Positions 1-8,174 of a stretch of DNA of 64,000 nucleotides are shown here, piece by piece; the first letter of the stretch is position 1; the number at the start of each line of letters is the position of its first letter. The notes below the pieces were generated by a model that saw nothing but the letters and a program-made list of their open reading frames with translations, did not search any database and was not told the DNA's origin. The DNA comes from Pseudoruminococcus massiliensis (GTDB lineage Bacteria > Bacillota > Clostridia > Oscillospirales > Acutalibacteraceae). The stretch spans positions 1-64,000 of the forward strand of contig NZ_OLMR01000007.1 of NCBI RefSeq assembly GCF_900291955.1, given 5' to 3'. Made by a program: the position numbers and the translations under genes.

Positions 1-424
1 ACGGAATTGTAAGAGTACCGCCGACATTATACTTTGTTGCAAGTTCAAAAATAGGGCAAATTTCTTTCACCTTATCAATAATCTTATTTTCAATGCTTGT
101 TGGTATAATCGCACCATTAGCACCGAAGGTGAGATTAGTGTCAGCACGAGTTTCAACAGCCTTCGGATTACGGATATAGGCTTCAAAAAGTCTTGTTTCG
201 GTTTCTTCTGTACTGTTCTTTTTATTATCAGGTTCGTCAATTTCAGCTTCTCTTATTTCTTTTACGGCTGAAATAGTCTTATTGAGCCTTGCAAGCTCTG
301 CTTTGATTTCATTATAGCGATTAAGTTCGCTATCCTCAAACGCTCTGTTTTCTGTCTTTGCTTTGCTGATGAGAGCGTCTGCCTCGTCAAGTAGAGCATT
401 TTTCTTTTCGATTAGTGCCTTCAT
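1..424 (-). CDS. Phage major capsid protein, HK97 type (3' part outside window)
   Basis: The frame opens at an ATG at 422-424 behind an agaggt ribosome site and stays open to the window edge, so only about 141 N-terminal codons are visible. The first ~70 residues are charged and helical (MKALIEKKNALLDEADALI...), like the scaffolding delta domain that HK97 capsid proteins lose on maturation. The part after residue ~105 (TNLTFGANGAIIPTSIENKI) resembles the start of the mature capsid domain. It directly follows the prohead protease and portal genes, the standard HK97 order, and the protease would be expected to remove the delta domain. Confidence 0.85.
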   Translation of the reverse strand, partial: MKALIEKKNALLDEADALISKAKTENRAFEDSELNRYNEIKAELARLNKTISAVKEIREAEIDEPDNKKNSTEETETRLFEAYIRNPKAVETRADTNLTFGANGAIIPTSIENKIIDKVKEICPIFELATKYNVGGTLTIP

Positions 425-430
425 AATAAA

Positions 431-1030
431 TTACCTCTCTTTCAAAATTTCAAGTTCTTTTTCATAGATTTCTAAACTATTTGCTTTCGGTGATTCTTTT
501 CCGATAAGCTTTATGTTTCCTGCAATTCCCCTTGTTTCAAAAACATTTGATTCTTCACCCCTTACTTCAACCGAAGTACCGAAATAAGCGGGCGTTTTGT
601 CGAGGATTGAAACTTCTTTCAAATCAATGTCTTCAAGCGTTCGTCTGTCAAGCTCGCCCTCTTTGTCCCAAGTTTCGCCCTCTGCGATAAAGCCGAATGA
701 CCACCCACGCAACTCCCCACGCTGAGCCTTTTCGATAACCTCTGTATCACTGATTATTGCCCTCGCATAAAGACCAATATTATCTTCATAGAGTTCAAGG
801 TTACTTGTGGTATCGCCTATTATTTTATCGTGATTAAAGCGAAGCTCTATTGGCGTTCCTCTTTTTATAGCCTTATCGAATGTGCCTGCCCTAACTCGCT
901 CAACAAAGCTTCGTACCGCAGTTGCTCCCTTGCCTTTTGGCATTATGCGACTATCGCGCTCAACAGCATTCACATAACCGCTTATAACAGCCTCATTGTT
1001 ACTTCTGATTTCGATTTGCAATATTCTCAC
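431..1030 (-). CDS. HK97-family prohead protease (peptidase U35)
   Basis: A 199-residue serine protease that matures the phage prohead by cleaving scaffold regions of the capsid protein. Residues 65-68 (FNHD, catalytic His candidate H67) and 109-114 (GWSFGF, Ser candidate S111) match the family's spacing of catalytic residues. An IDLKEVSILDKTPAYFGTSV block (about 134-153) is also typical. Translation starts at a GTG behind ggtag. It lies between portal and capsid genes, with a hairpin-plus-U-run downstream of the preceding small gene. The C-terminal ~30 residues are a charged tail. Confidence 0.93.
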   Translation of the reverse strand: MRILQIEIRSNNEAVISGYVNAVERDSRIMPKGKGATAVRSFVERVRAGTFDKAIKRGTPIELRFNHDKIIGDTTSNLELYEDNIGLYARAIISDTEVIEKAQRGELRGWSFGFIAEGETWDKEGELDRRTLEDIDLKEVSILDKTPAYFGTSVEVRGEESNVFETRGIAGNIKLIGKESPKANSLEIYEKELEILKER

Positions 1031-1079
1031 CTACCTTCGGGTATAAAAATAGAGCAGTTTTAAGCCATACTCAGGGCAT

Positions 1080-1105
1080 TAAAAAAGCACCCTTTCCAGA
1101 GTGCT
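1080..1105 (-). terminator. Hairpin with U-run between small phage gene and protease
   Basis: On the minus strand AGCACTC and GGGTGCT pair across a 6-nt loop and are followed by a run of T. It sits right after the stop of the 81-residue gene and could reduce read-through into the protease and capsid genes. Confidence 0.5.
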
Positions 1106-1350
1106 TAGTTTCTTTTTATGAAGCGTTCTTCGATAAATCTGTGTACTTTCTCTTGATTATCCTCAGACAGTTCCTCGAATGACTTATCCAAATTCGCAGT
1201 CGCCGTGTATTCTTCAAGCTCATCAAGCTTATTTGCAAGTCTTAAAATCTCTCCGCTAAGTTGTATGGTTTTGGAAACATCATATATTCCCCATTTTTCT
1301 TGCAGATTTTCAAGAATTTTAATTTGAGATAGCAATTTTTCTTTATACAT
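1105..1350 (-). CDS. Small phage protein, function unknown
   Basis: An 81-residue acidic, helix-rich protein beginning MYKEKLLSQIKILENLQ and ending RFIEERFIKRN. The ATG at 1348-1350 has a strong site (aaaggtggtgataat) upstream; an in-frame extension to 1389 has no good ribosome site and was not used. It sits between the portal cluster and the prohead protease, so it is probably a late protein. I do not recognise the family. Confidence 0.65.
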   Translation of the reverse strand: MYKEKLLSQIKILENLQEKWGIYDVSKTIQLSGEILRLANKLDELEEYTATANLDKSFEELSEDNQEKVHRFIEERFIKRN

Positions 1351-1373
1351 ATTATCACCACCTTTCAGCCATA

Positions 1374-1398
1374 GAAAAACCGCCCTCAAGGAGCGGTT
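1374..1398 (-). terminator. Small hairpin plus U-run in the late operon
   Basis: On the minus strand an imperfect CCGCTCC/GGGCGG stem is followed by TTTTT. It lies between the 52-residue and 81-residue late genes and is probably a weak attenuator rather than a full stop, because the capsid genes lie downstream. Confidence 0.4.
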
Positions 1399-1400
1399 AA

Positions 1401-1559
1401 TTATTCTTCTACTATTTCAAATTCATCAGGTGGATAAAGATAATCTTCTTCGCTATTGTCAACAATTCTGTACCATTCTTTTTCAACGGAAAGCACATCG
1501 TAAATTTCTCCATATGTAAGCGACACTGGAGAAGTTTCACCAATATATCTAACCTTCAT
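1401..1559 (-). CDS. Small phage protein of 52 residues overlapping portal stop
   Basis: A short CDS starting ATGAAGGTTAG, which overlaps the portal stop codon by 11 bases, so it is probably translationally coupled. The protein starts MKVRYIGETSPVSLTYGEIY and continues with WYRIVDNSEEDYLYPP and FEIVEE. This small beta-rich pattern is common in Firmicutes phages, where such proteins typically carry a GxxY..W.R..D.....YP signature. Function is not known. Confidence 0.75.
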   Translation of the reverse strand: MKVRYIGETSPVSLTYGEIYDVLSVEKEWYRIVDNSEEDYLYPPDEFEIVEE

Positions 1560-3252
1560 CTAACCACCTCTTTACTTTCATATCGACTTTTTCACCATCT
1601 GCTTCGTACCAATGAAGTTCAGCAGTTCGGTTTTTCCCTTCAAAGACTACCGTTCCTTCGCCTCTGACTTTTTGCCACTCGTTAGCTTTTATTTTGTATG
1701 TAGATTCAAAATAAAATCTATTCCTTATTGGTGTATTAGTACCTTTACCTGCAAATACTCTAACCTTAGTTATTTTTGTACCTTCTGCAAGCTTTGTATG
1801 ATTTCCGTTAGGAAGTCTCACAGGGTAATTTTTTCCTGCAGCACCAACACTTTTGCCAATAGTAATACCTCTTGACTTTATTATATCATTCTTATCCGAC
1901 TTTTCAAGTCTTCTAGAAGATTTTTCGAAGGTTTTTCGCTTTGCTCCTGAACGAACTAATCTTCGTCTTTTTCCTTTATCGAATCTGCCGTCACTATCAC
2001 GAGGCTGACCGTCCCAGCGTTGCTCTGTTTCCTCAATCATACTATCAGCAACCTGTTGATTTACATTCTGACCAAACATTGTTGTTTGATTTGTGTTCGG
2101 AGTATAGATTGTGTTTGTTTTCGGGTCGAGAAGAACATCTTGCAAGCCCAAGCGTATGAAATTAAAGCCAAGTGGTTTTAGGTCTTCTTTATATCGAACC
2201 TCATCAGCCTGTAAGAAATTATTTGCTAAACCTATTTGATATGCCTGATAGCGTTTAAGTATATCACCTTTGAGCAATTCTGTTGTATCAAAAGCAAAAT
2301 AGTGTCTGTGCCTTTCGCTTTCTAAAAGCAAGCCCTGATTCAAAGCTGTTTCAAAAGCCCTTATAACAGGCATTACAGCCGTTTTAATCGCAGTGGTATA
2401 AGATTCATCGTTTGCTGTTCCAGCTATGACAGAGGGTGATAGATTAAAAATCTCGCATACATAATCGTTGTTTGCTTTCTTGTTTTCATTCAACTGCATT
2501 TCAACGCTTGTATTCGAGGATTCCTTAAAATCTATGCCATCATTCAAGAGCATCATATTATTTCCGTTGTTGCTATATAGCTTATTCCAAGCGTTTCTCA
2601 AGCTTTCCATTGCCTCATCACTTAGTTTTCGTGCAGATTTCAAAAAGCCTTTTTTGTTGCCACCATTTACAACAAGATATTTTTCAAAAATCATTGTTTT
2701 ATAAATTACGGTGAGCAATTCGTTAGCCTCATCAATAACGCCTGTTCCAGTAACTCCATCTGTCGAGCTTCTTAAAACACGAATAAGCTCATCATCACGA
2801 AACTTTCTATCATAAATCATAAAATCGGCTTTTTTAAAAATCGGGTCCGAATTTTTCACGCAATTCACATTATTTTGCTTAACATATCTTAAAGATACAA
2901 ATTGGTTTCTATGCCTTTCTGGATAAATGTATCCGTTTCCGAAAAGCAGATAATCTCTTACAACTGCTTTTTTAAGCTGATAGCAATCAAGTAAATCTCC
3001 TGTGGAATCATTAAGCAGGCTTACTCGCTTATCGTCAGTAAGTTCTTGCGTTTCATCACCACATTCGCAATATAACTTGATTGGCAATTCTGCAACTTTG
3101 CTTGAAATAAACTCAACGCAGGCAGCTAAGGACGGAATATTCATTGCTTCCGTTTCTGTTACCTTTTCAGCTCCGAGCATTGCTGTTAATGTAGTTGCAA
3201 GAGAATTGCTGTCAAGCATTCGCTTTTCTCTTATTCTTTGAAATACTCCCAC
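1549..3252 (-). CDS. Phage portal protein with extra C-terminal domain
   Basis: About 567 residues from a GTG at 3250-3252, preceded by aaaggtggtg. Residues ~1-400 are an HK97-type portal: an early SLAACVEFISSKVAELP segment and LSPSVIAGTANDESYTTAIK with a conserved Phe/Ala-rich helix after it. The portal forms the dodecameric vertex ring for DNA passage. Portals of this type are usually near 400-430 residues. Here a basic linker (RRRLVRSGAKRK) leads to a separate ~120-residue domain with VRLPNGNHTKLAEGTKITKV, FAGKGTNTPIRNRF, and AELHWYEADGEKV near the end. That domain looks like the toxin- or nuclease-like modules sometimes fused to phage head proteins; its activity is not established. Confidence 0.88.
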   Translation of the reverse strand: MGVFQRIREKRMLDSNSLATTLTAMLGAEKVTETEAMNIPSLAACVEFISSKVAELPIKLYCECGDETQELTDDKRVSLLNDSTGDLLDCYQLKKAVVRDYLLFGNGYIYPERHRNQFVSLRYVKQNNVNCVKNSDPIFKKADFMIYDRKFRDDELIRVLRSSTDGVTGTGVIDEANELLTVIYKTMIFEKYLVVNGGNKKGFLKSARKLSDEAMESLRNAWNKLYSNNGNNMMLLNDGIDFKESSNTSVEMQLNENKKANNDYVCEIFNLSPSVIAGTANDESYTTAIKTAVMPVIRAFETALNQGLLLESERHRHYFAFDTTELLKGDILKRYQAYQIGLANNFLQADEVRYKEDLKPLGFNFIRLGLQDVLLDPKTNTIYTPNTNQTTMFGQNVNQQVADSMIEETEQRWDGQPRDSDGRFDKGKRRRLVRSGAKRKTFEKSSRRLEKSDKNDIIKSRGITIGKSVGAAGKNYPVRLPNGNHTKLAEGTKITKVRVFAGKGTNTPIRNRFYFESTYKIKANEWQKVRGEGTVVFEGKNRTAELHWYEADGEKVDMKVKRWLDEG

Positions 3253-3265
3253 TTTTTCACCACCT

Positions 3266-4942
3266 TTAAATTTGTACTGACCAAGCACTGTCGCTTAAAA
3301 TTTCAAATTCATTCAGCAAATATACTGCATTTATCAAAGCCACAACCATATCAACTTTGCCATTTGATTTCTTTTTGTTTACATACTTATTTTTATTTGT
3401 GTCTTCTACACATTTGGCATTTTGAAAATTTATTTCAAGCAATTTATTCTCTTCATATTGAAACTGACCATCAATTATCTTTTCACGCAAAAGCTTTGTT
3501 GCTGGATGCAGTACGCTCGAATGTTGCTTAACCTCTACAGTAAGATTGGTATATTTTTGTTCCCATTTTTGAGCAGATGACATAGCGTTGTATCTATCGA
3601 ATGCAATTCCGCAAACCTCAACGCCATATGTATCTTCAATGTCCAAAACAAATTGTTCAATAACTGCATAGTCAACAACATTATCTCCGCAAGCTATGCA
3701 CTTTCCAGCCTCGATAAATGTTCTGTAATCAATCTTTTCACTGCGATTTTTAATATCAATCCTGCCTTCCGGTATAAAAGCCAGTACATCAGCAAGAATA
3801 TTGCCGTAATCGTCAAGCGAAGCCATAGCCACGGCACAATTATCCGTTGTTTCCGCAAGGTCAACACCCAAATACACACGCCGACCTTGCCAGTCTATTC
3901 TATCAACCTTACATTTTTGTACCTCATCGACAGGGATATATGTTTCTGTTCCTATGCCCTGATAGATTATATTGCAGTGTTTAGTTAAGAAATTTTCTCT
4001 TTTCAGAGGGCTTTCTATTGCGACAGCCCTCTTTTTTACAAGGTCTTCCATAACCTCAGGAACAACCATAGCAAGCGGATTGCCTTGCATTATCACCTTA
4101 TCATCTGACATCCAGTTCTTAGGCTCATCAGGTTCATATAACAATGAGAAAACACTATCATCTTGAATAATTCCATCAAGGACCTTTTTTGCATAAGCAA
4201 CTTCATCTTCAAATGGATTGTTTACCGTTGGATACTTTGTGCTGATGATACAACCAAGCTTATTGAGTATCATAAGCTGACCTGAACGCATAGCCTCGAG
4301 AGGATAATTGCTTGTCAATGCTCCGACTTCATCAGCAACAAACGCATTCGGCAATTTACCGTCAAGCCTTGATGCAGAGAAATTTAGCGGAAAGTAATCA
4401 TTTTGATTAAGCATGCAAAGTATATCATCTCTGCGAATCTTGAACTTTCCGTCAAGTGCAGAACTGCTCTGAATAATCTCTCTGATAGCTGTCTGTACTT
4501 CTCTCGAAAGTGAACCGTCAGGAGCAACGCTATAAAACTTTGAAAACTTCGGTTCTATAAAAAACAGAATTATAAAAATAACAGCTACAAGGAAGGTTTT
4601 GCCGTTTTTTCGGCATATCTCCAATATAGCTGTTTCATATCGTCTATGATTTTTATTGTCTTTATAAACAGTGCAAAGTACGGCGATTATCAGAAAGAAT
4701 TGAAATCCTGCAAAGGCTTCATAGATTGTTTGTTGTGCTTTCAAACCTCTTGCCATTACAAGCAATTTCAAAATATTATCAATTAAATCTACTGTATCTT
4801 CGTTAATGCAGTATTTTTCCGATTTTCCGTCAGCAATTTTCAAAAATTCTTTGCACTGAATTATGACATACTTAGGAGCAATAATTTCACCCTTGCAAAC
4901 CTCACTGGCGTATTTATAGCTTTGATGTTCCCGAATTTTCAC
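3266..4942 (-). CDS. Phage terminase large subunit
   Basis: A 558-residue packaging ATPase-nuclease of the Terminase_1 type. Walker A is RKNGKT at residues 111-116, the acidic motif appears in FVADEVGAL (~200), and a nuclease-domain aspartate in YLGVDLAETTDN (~345). It starts at a GTG that overlaps the terminase small stop, and its stop overlaps the region just upstream of the portal start, showing a tightly packed packaging operon. It would drive DNA into the prohead through the portal. The protein appears complete. Confidence 0.93.
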   Translation of the reverse strand: MKIREHQSYKYASEVCKGEIIAPKYVIIQCKEFLKIADGKSEKYCINEDTVDLIDNILKLLVMARGLKAQQTIYEAFAGFQFFLIIAVLCTVYKDNKNHRRYETAILEICRKNGKTFLVAVIFIILFFIEPKFSKFYSVAPDGSLSREVQTAIREIIQSSSALDGKFKIRRDDILCMLNQNDYFPLNFSASRLDGKLPNAFVADEVGALTSNYPLEAMRSGQLMILNKLGCIISTKYPTVNNPFEDEVAYAKKVLDGIIQDDSVFSLLYEPDEPKNWMSDDKVIMQGNPLAMVVPEVMEDLVKKRAVAIESPLKRENFLTKHCNIIYQGIGTETYIPVDEVQKCKVDRIDWQGRRVYLGVDLAETTDNCAVAMASLDDYGNILADVLAFIPEGRIDIKNRSEKIDYRTFIEAGKCIACGDNVVDYAVIEQFVLDIEDTYGVEVCGIAFDRYNAMSSAQKWEQKYTNLTVEVKQHSSVLHPATKLLREKIIDGQFQYEENKLLEINFQNAKCVEDTNKNKYVNKKKSNGKVDMVVALINAVYLLNEFEILSDSAWSVQI

Positions 4943-5406
4943 GAGCTATCAGCTCTTTTCAAAATCTGCAAGAGTGGGTCCGTCTGTTCCTTTTTCTTAC
5001 TAAGGTTAAGGCTTCCTATTTTTGCTCTTGCTTGAGGAGATAGGCTCAGCTCGTTGCAACATCGAAAAAATTCTTGTGTATAAGCTTTTCTTGCTGAAAT
5101 GATGTCTTTATCTGTCATCAATGTAGGAATTGAGTTTATTTGCTCATCAATAGTGCGAAGTCTGTCTATTGTAATAGCTGTTTGAGACAGAATATATACA
5201 TCAAGCTGGCCGAGAATATCTGCCCCATCACTATCGAGGACACTCTTTATATACTCAAAAATGACTTTCTGATTTTCTGTAAGATACGCAGGAATTTCAA
5301 TATTTGAATTACCTTTGAGGCGGTTTTCGGCTTCTTCACGCTCTTTCGTTTCAGCTTTTGTATTGTGTCTGCTTTGTGTTTTTATCGACTTTGCAGGTCT
5401 TGCCAT
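4939..5406 (-). CDS. Phage terminase small subunit, P27-like
   Basis: 155 residues from the ATG at 5404-5406 behind aaaggaggcggtctg; the longer in-frame version lacks a ribosome site. The product begins MARPAKSIKTQSRH, has a charged linker, then helices containing YLTENQKVIFEYIKSVL and a C-terminal LSPQARAKIGSL segment, all typical of P27-family small terminases that recognise phage DNA for packaging. It overlaps terminase large by 4 bases. A high-purine, G-rich stretch lies between it and the HNH gene. Confidence 0.85.
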   Translation of the reverse strand: MARPAKSIKTQSRHNTKAETKEREEAENRLKGNSNIEIPAYLTENQKVIFEYIKSVLDSDGADILGQLDVYILSQTAITIDRLRTIDEQINSIPTLMTDKDIISARKAYTQEFFRCCNELSLSPQARAKIGSLNLSKKKEQTDPLLQILKRADSS

Positions 5407-5515
5407 CAGACCGCCTCCTTTCAAAATTTCATTTTGGGAATTGTTTGTGTATTGTTGGCTCCGCGTTAGGTGTTCCGTTATATAAGATTTAAGGTCAAAC
5501 ACCTTGGGGGGAGTT

Positions 5516-5908
5516 CTAAGTAATTGCTTTAATAAGGACATCTGCTTCTATTTCCCCATTATCAGCCATACGATGATGTAGCGAGCATAAGGTAATTAAA
5601 TTATCATCATCAAGTCGCTTATCAAAATCAACAACAATCGGTATGATATGATGTACAGACAGCCCAACAGTATTCAATCTCTTAGCAGTATTCCTAAGCC
5701 CTAATAAACACGCAACACACATATAATTATCACGCTTTTTTATATATTCACGCTTATGTTGCCATTGCTTAGACCACCTGAATCTTTGTATCTCTTTATT
5801 CTCTTCTGTAAGTTTTTTCTTATAGTATTTTCGCTTTGGTTTTGGCTTTAACTTACATTCCTCCCCTTGTTTATGTATTCTGCCACAGTATTGACAAGAT
5901 TTAAGCAT
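5516..5908 (-). CDS. Phage HNH endonuclease
   Basis: A 130-residue nuclease with the His-Asn-His fold: H86-H87 in LSVHHIIP, N103 in DDDNLITLC, and H111-H112 in SLHHRMAD. A zinc site is formed by C64-x2-C67 and C108 or nearby. A second N-terminal CQYC pair is visible at residues 5-8. In HK97-like phages such HNH proteins sit beside terminase and help cut at cos during packaging, which fits the location immediately upstream of terminase small. Confidence 0.9.
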   Translation of the reverse strand: MLKSCQYCGRIHKQGEECKLKPKPKRKYYKKKLTEENKEIQRFRWSKQWQHKREYIKKRDNYMCVACLLGLRNTAKRLNTVGLSVHHIIPIVVDFDKRLDDDNLITLCSLHHRMADNGEIEADVLIKAIT

Positions 5909-5930
5909 AAACTCATCTCTTTTCGTAACA

Positions 5931-5957
5931 ACACAAAAGCCGCCCTATTGGACGGCT
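5931..5957 (-). terminator. Hairpin with U-run upstream of HNH gene
   Basis: On the minus strand AGCCGTCC pairs with GGCGGCT and is followed by TTTTGTG. It separates the structured block from the HNH gene, so it may mark the 3' end of a transcript covering that block. Confidence 0.45.
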
Positions 5958-6345
5958 CTCATGCAAAATAACTAAGGAGGTGCAAAAATGCAACTCGCAC
6001 TTGGACCAGGTAACGCCCTGACGGGCGGCATACTCTCATGCGGTCACCTCTATCGCAGTAAGCCTCTGAGGTTAAGTGCTGTACATCTGCGATTATGGCA
6101 TAAGGGTGTCGTTGTCATCGTCTTATGCACGCTAAGCTATCCGGATAGCTACAACAAAGTTACTGGTGGCAGCTTAGAGGCTTGCACTCTCACTCAGATT
6201 TTGAGTTGTACTGTACAGCTGCCGTATTGCACCGCATTGGCGGTGCGTATCGTAACATATAGAAAGAAGTACGCAAGTTGTTGGCGGTGGAGTGCTTAGC
6301 ATAGTAGCTTCACACTCTCGTCCGCCCTCATCTCACAGTTTAATT
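5935..6345. other. Highly structured intergenic block, possible ncRNA or cos region
   Basis: This block is visibly richer in G and C than its surroundings and contains a chain of hairpins: 6014-6027 (cgccc/gggcg), 6052-6058 with 6087-6093 (7 bp), 6098-6104 with 6122-6128 (7 bp), a 16-base perfect palindrome at 6135-6150, 6192-6196 with 6202-6206, and 6229-6246 (7 bp, 4-nt loop). The plus strand also has aaggaggtgcaaaaatg at 5974-5990 opening a 103-codon frame to 6299. Its peptide (MQLALGPGNALTGG...) has little protein-like pattern, so a structured RNA or packaging site seems likelier than a protein, but a CDS cannot be excluded. Confidence 0.5.
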
Positions 6346-6368
6346 ATATTTCATTTGCATACTGAAAT

Positions 6369-6773
6369 TCAATGAAATTTACTGAAATGCTTTAAGCTTT
6401 TGCCGTGAATATTATGAACTTGTCGTTCAGTGTAGTGCATCATATTCGCTATCTCCATCCAGCTTTTATTATTTATGTATCGCTCTGTTAAAAGTATTCT
6501 TTCGACTGGGTCATTTATCTGCTTTATCTCATTTCTTATCTGAGATTTTAAATCTACAAGCTTATCAATTTCAAGATTTATTTCATTCTGCAAATCTACT
6601 ATTTTATCTATGATTCGCATAGTATTATTCTCGCCACCAGATTGGACTTTTTCTGAAATTACAGGACTTGAAATCGATGTAGCCATAAGCTTCAGACTAT
6701 AAAGCTCCGACTGCTTTGCGTTAATAAGCATATCAAGTACCCTTGCCTGATTCAGATATTCTTTCGCCGTCAT
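6369..6773 (-). CDS. DUF1492 late-gene regulator, sigma-like HTH
   Basis: 134 residues from the ATG at 6771-6773, chosen because aaggag lies 8 bases upstream; a GTG three codons earlier would touch that site. The N-terminal half is a coiled coil (EINLEIDKLVDLKSQIRNEI). The C-terminus, ERYINNKSWMEIANMMHYTE then RQVHNIHGKSL, is a sigma-70 region-4-like helix-turn-helix. Such proteins switch on late genes in Firmicutes phages and sit just before the packaging genes, as here. It overlaps the upstream DUF3310 gene by about 40 bases. Confidence 0.82.
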   Translation of the reverse strand: MTAKEYLNQARVLDMLINAKQSELYSLKLMATSISSPVISEKVQSGGENNTMRIIDKIVDLQNEINLEIDKLVDLKSQIRNEIKQINDPVERILLTERYINNKSWMEIANMMHYTERQVHNIHGKSLKHFSKFH

Positions 6774-6993
6774 TCCAGTCACTCCTTAACTCAAGATACT
6801 TATTCAAGTACCAAATTGCTTTTTTAATATCCTCGTCACCGTTCTTGTTCTTATGCCTGTAAAGATACTTGAAAGCGTTGCAGATACAGAAGTTCTGCAC
6901 TGCCTCTTTGCCTTGGGTTTCAAGCATTACCTCTATGCACTCAAACTTGCCAGTATAATGCGTAGGGTGATTTACATTATCGTTGTCGTTCAT
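6733..6993 (-). CDS. DUF3310 phage protein (copy 1)
   Basis: 86 residues containing the DUF3310 pattern: NHPTHYTGKFECIEVM, then an AFKYLYRHKNKNG block and a KAIWYLNKYLEL helix. This family is found in many tailed phages and was once annotated as nucleotide-kinase-like, but its role is not settled. It ends inside the next gene (DUF1492). A near-identical paralog is encoded at 10078-10302; the two share almost all residues from FECIEVM through NKYLEL. This copy has an extra C-terminal tail (SDWNDGERISESGKGT). Confidence 0.85.
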   Translation of the reverse strand: MNDNDNVNHPTHYTGKFECIEVMLETQGKEAVQNFCICNAFKYLYRHKNKNGDEDIKKAIWYLNKYLELRSDWNDGERISESGKGT

Positions 6994-6998
6994 TCTGC

Positions 6999-7244
6999 TT
7001 ACTCGCTTTCATCTTCATAATTTTCACCTTGCCACATGCCTGTTTTGGAATCATAGAAAATATAACCATTTACTGCAAGCTTGTCGAATACATAATTAAT
7101 TAATCCCGGTCTTTGAGAAATCCATTTAAAAACTTCATCGTTTTTATAACTATATTTTTCGCCCGGCAAAGTTCGCCTAAGCGGAGGCATTTCTTTTGCA
7201 ATGATTAACCTTTTGTCTTTAGACTTCGCTTTAACTCTTGCCAT
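6999..7244 (-). CDS. Hypothetical phage protein
   Basis: 81 residues, basic at the N-terminus (MARVKAKSKDKRLIIAKEMP) and acidic at the end (GENYEDESE). The middle has VFKWISQRPGLINYVFDKLA, which could be a small helical domain. It precedes the DUF3310 gene by 5 bases, so it belongs to the same transcript. No family recognised. Confidence 0.65.
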   Translation of the reverse strand: MARVKAKSKDKRLIIAKEMPPLRRTLPGEKYSYKNDEVFKWISQRPGLINYVFDKLAVNGYIFYDSKTGMWQGENYEDESE

Positions 7245-7370
7245 TATTTCAACACCCTTTAATTCCGCTCTCGAATTTTTAATAAATTCAATATGGTTTT
7301 ATAGTATTCTGATTATGTTTATTGCTATTTTACACTAAAAGTATGTACCAATAACTCTAATTTTCAGCAT

Positions 7371-7403
7371 ATAAAAACCGCACACCATATCAAGAGTGTG
7401 CGG
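7371..7403 (-). terminator. Intrinsic terminator in the early/middle prophage operon
   Basis: On the minus strand CCGCACAC and GTGTGCGG form a perfect 8-bp stem with a 10-nt loop, followed directly by TTTTTATATG. It lies just after the 119-residue gene and before a ~125-base gap, so a new transcript for the downstream genes may begin in 7245-7370. Confidence 0.7.
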
Positions 7404-7415
7404 CATAAACTAATA

Positions 7416-7775
7416 CTATTTTTTTCTGTCCAATAGATAATAAAATCTTCTACGGATTTTCCAATACAAGTACTTTCCACAAGGGATATTTCTTTTTATA
7501 GACAGATATTCGTATGTAACATTTTCATTTGTTATTGCTTCAAGCATAATCGGATATATTATTTCAGTATTATCTCCGTATATCTCAATGATAGCTTGAT
7601 GTAATGTCAACTCGAGCAAATCACAATTCTTTCTGTACTGTACAAAAAGTTCTTTCGTCTTCGGTTTCTGCCAATCCCAATATTGTAGACACCAGTTATA
7701 TAGTTCTCTGTATCTGTATTTCGATATGTTGTCAAGCTTTAAATCTCTGTGTTTGGGCACGACAGACACCTCCAT
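7416..7775 (-). CDS. Hypothetical phage protein, basic C-terminus
   Basis: 119 residues, rich in Tyr and Lys/Arg (YRYRELYNWCLQYWDWQKPK and IPCGKYLYWKIRRRFYYLLD). The pattern of short helices and the basic tail suggest nucleic-acid or regulator contact, and the last segment could be helix-turn-helix-like (TYEYLSIKRNIPCGKYLYWK). It is the last gene before the 7371-7403 terminator. Family not recognised; a phage regulator is possible but unproven. Confidence 0.6.
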   Translation of the reverse strand: MEVSVVPKHRDLKLDNISKYRYRELYNWCLQYWDWQKPKTKELFVQYRKNCDLLELTLHQAIIEIYGDNTEIIYPIMLEAITNENVTYEYLSIKRNIPCGKYLYWKIRRRFYYLLDRKK

Positions 7776-7798
7776 ATTCCGCTCTCATCTTCTTGTTT

Positions 7799-8173
7799 TT
7801 AATCTTCAACTTCTAATGATTGCTTTTTAGTTTCAGAACGCTCAATTTTAATTTTACCGCTTGCAGTTCTCGAAATCTTTGCTTTTATTCCATTAGCAAT
7901 ATGTAGCGAAGCAGAGTACATTTTCCAATATGCTACTTGTTCTACAATTTCACGCATAAGTTTTATACTTTCATCTGCAATAGGAATATAGCCATTCTCT
8001 GTACAATCAGGGCCGAATAGTTCATAAATAGTATCTGTAGCACGCTGTATTTGGCTTTGAATTTTTCGTTCTCTTTGAGCACCGTCACAATTACATTCTT
8101 CATTAAGTGAAACCTGTCCGCAGAACGGACAAACGCCTTCAAAATTGATTTTCTTATTTTCTTTATCACTCAT
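7799..8173 (-). CDS. Zinc-ribbon phage protein, function unknown
   Basis: 124 residues from the ATG at 8171-8173, behind ggaggaaaataaa. Near the N-terminus CPFCGQ and CNC form a likely zinc ribbon; the rest is helical (MREIVEQVAYWKMYSASLHI) and ends in a lysine-rich region. The start overlaps the end of the VRR-NUC gene region by one or two bases, so the two are probably co-translated. Confidence 0.7.
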   Translation of the reverse strand: MSDKENKKINFEGVCPFCGQVSLNEECNCDGAQRERKIQSQIQRATDTIYELFGPDCTENGYIPIADESIKLMREIVEQVAYWKMYSASLHIANGIKAKISRTASGKIKIERSETKKQSLEVED

Positions 8174-8174
8174 T

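Noticed and set aside
5988-6299. 103-codon ORF with perfect ribosome site
   Set aside because: Kept only as part of the structured block; peptide composition does not look like a protein and it crosses many hairpins. Not fully excluded.
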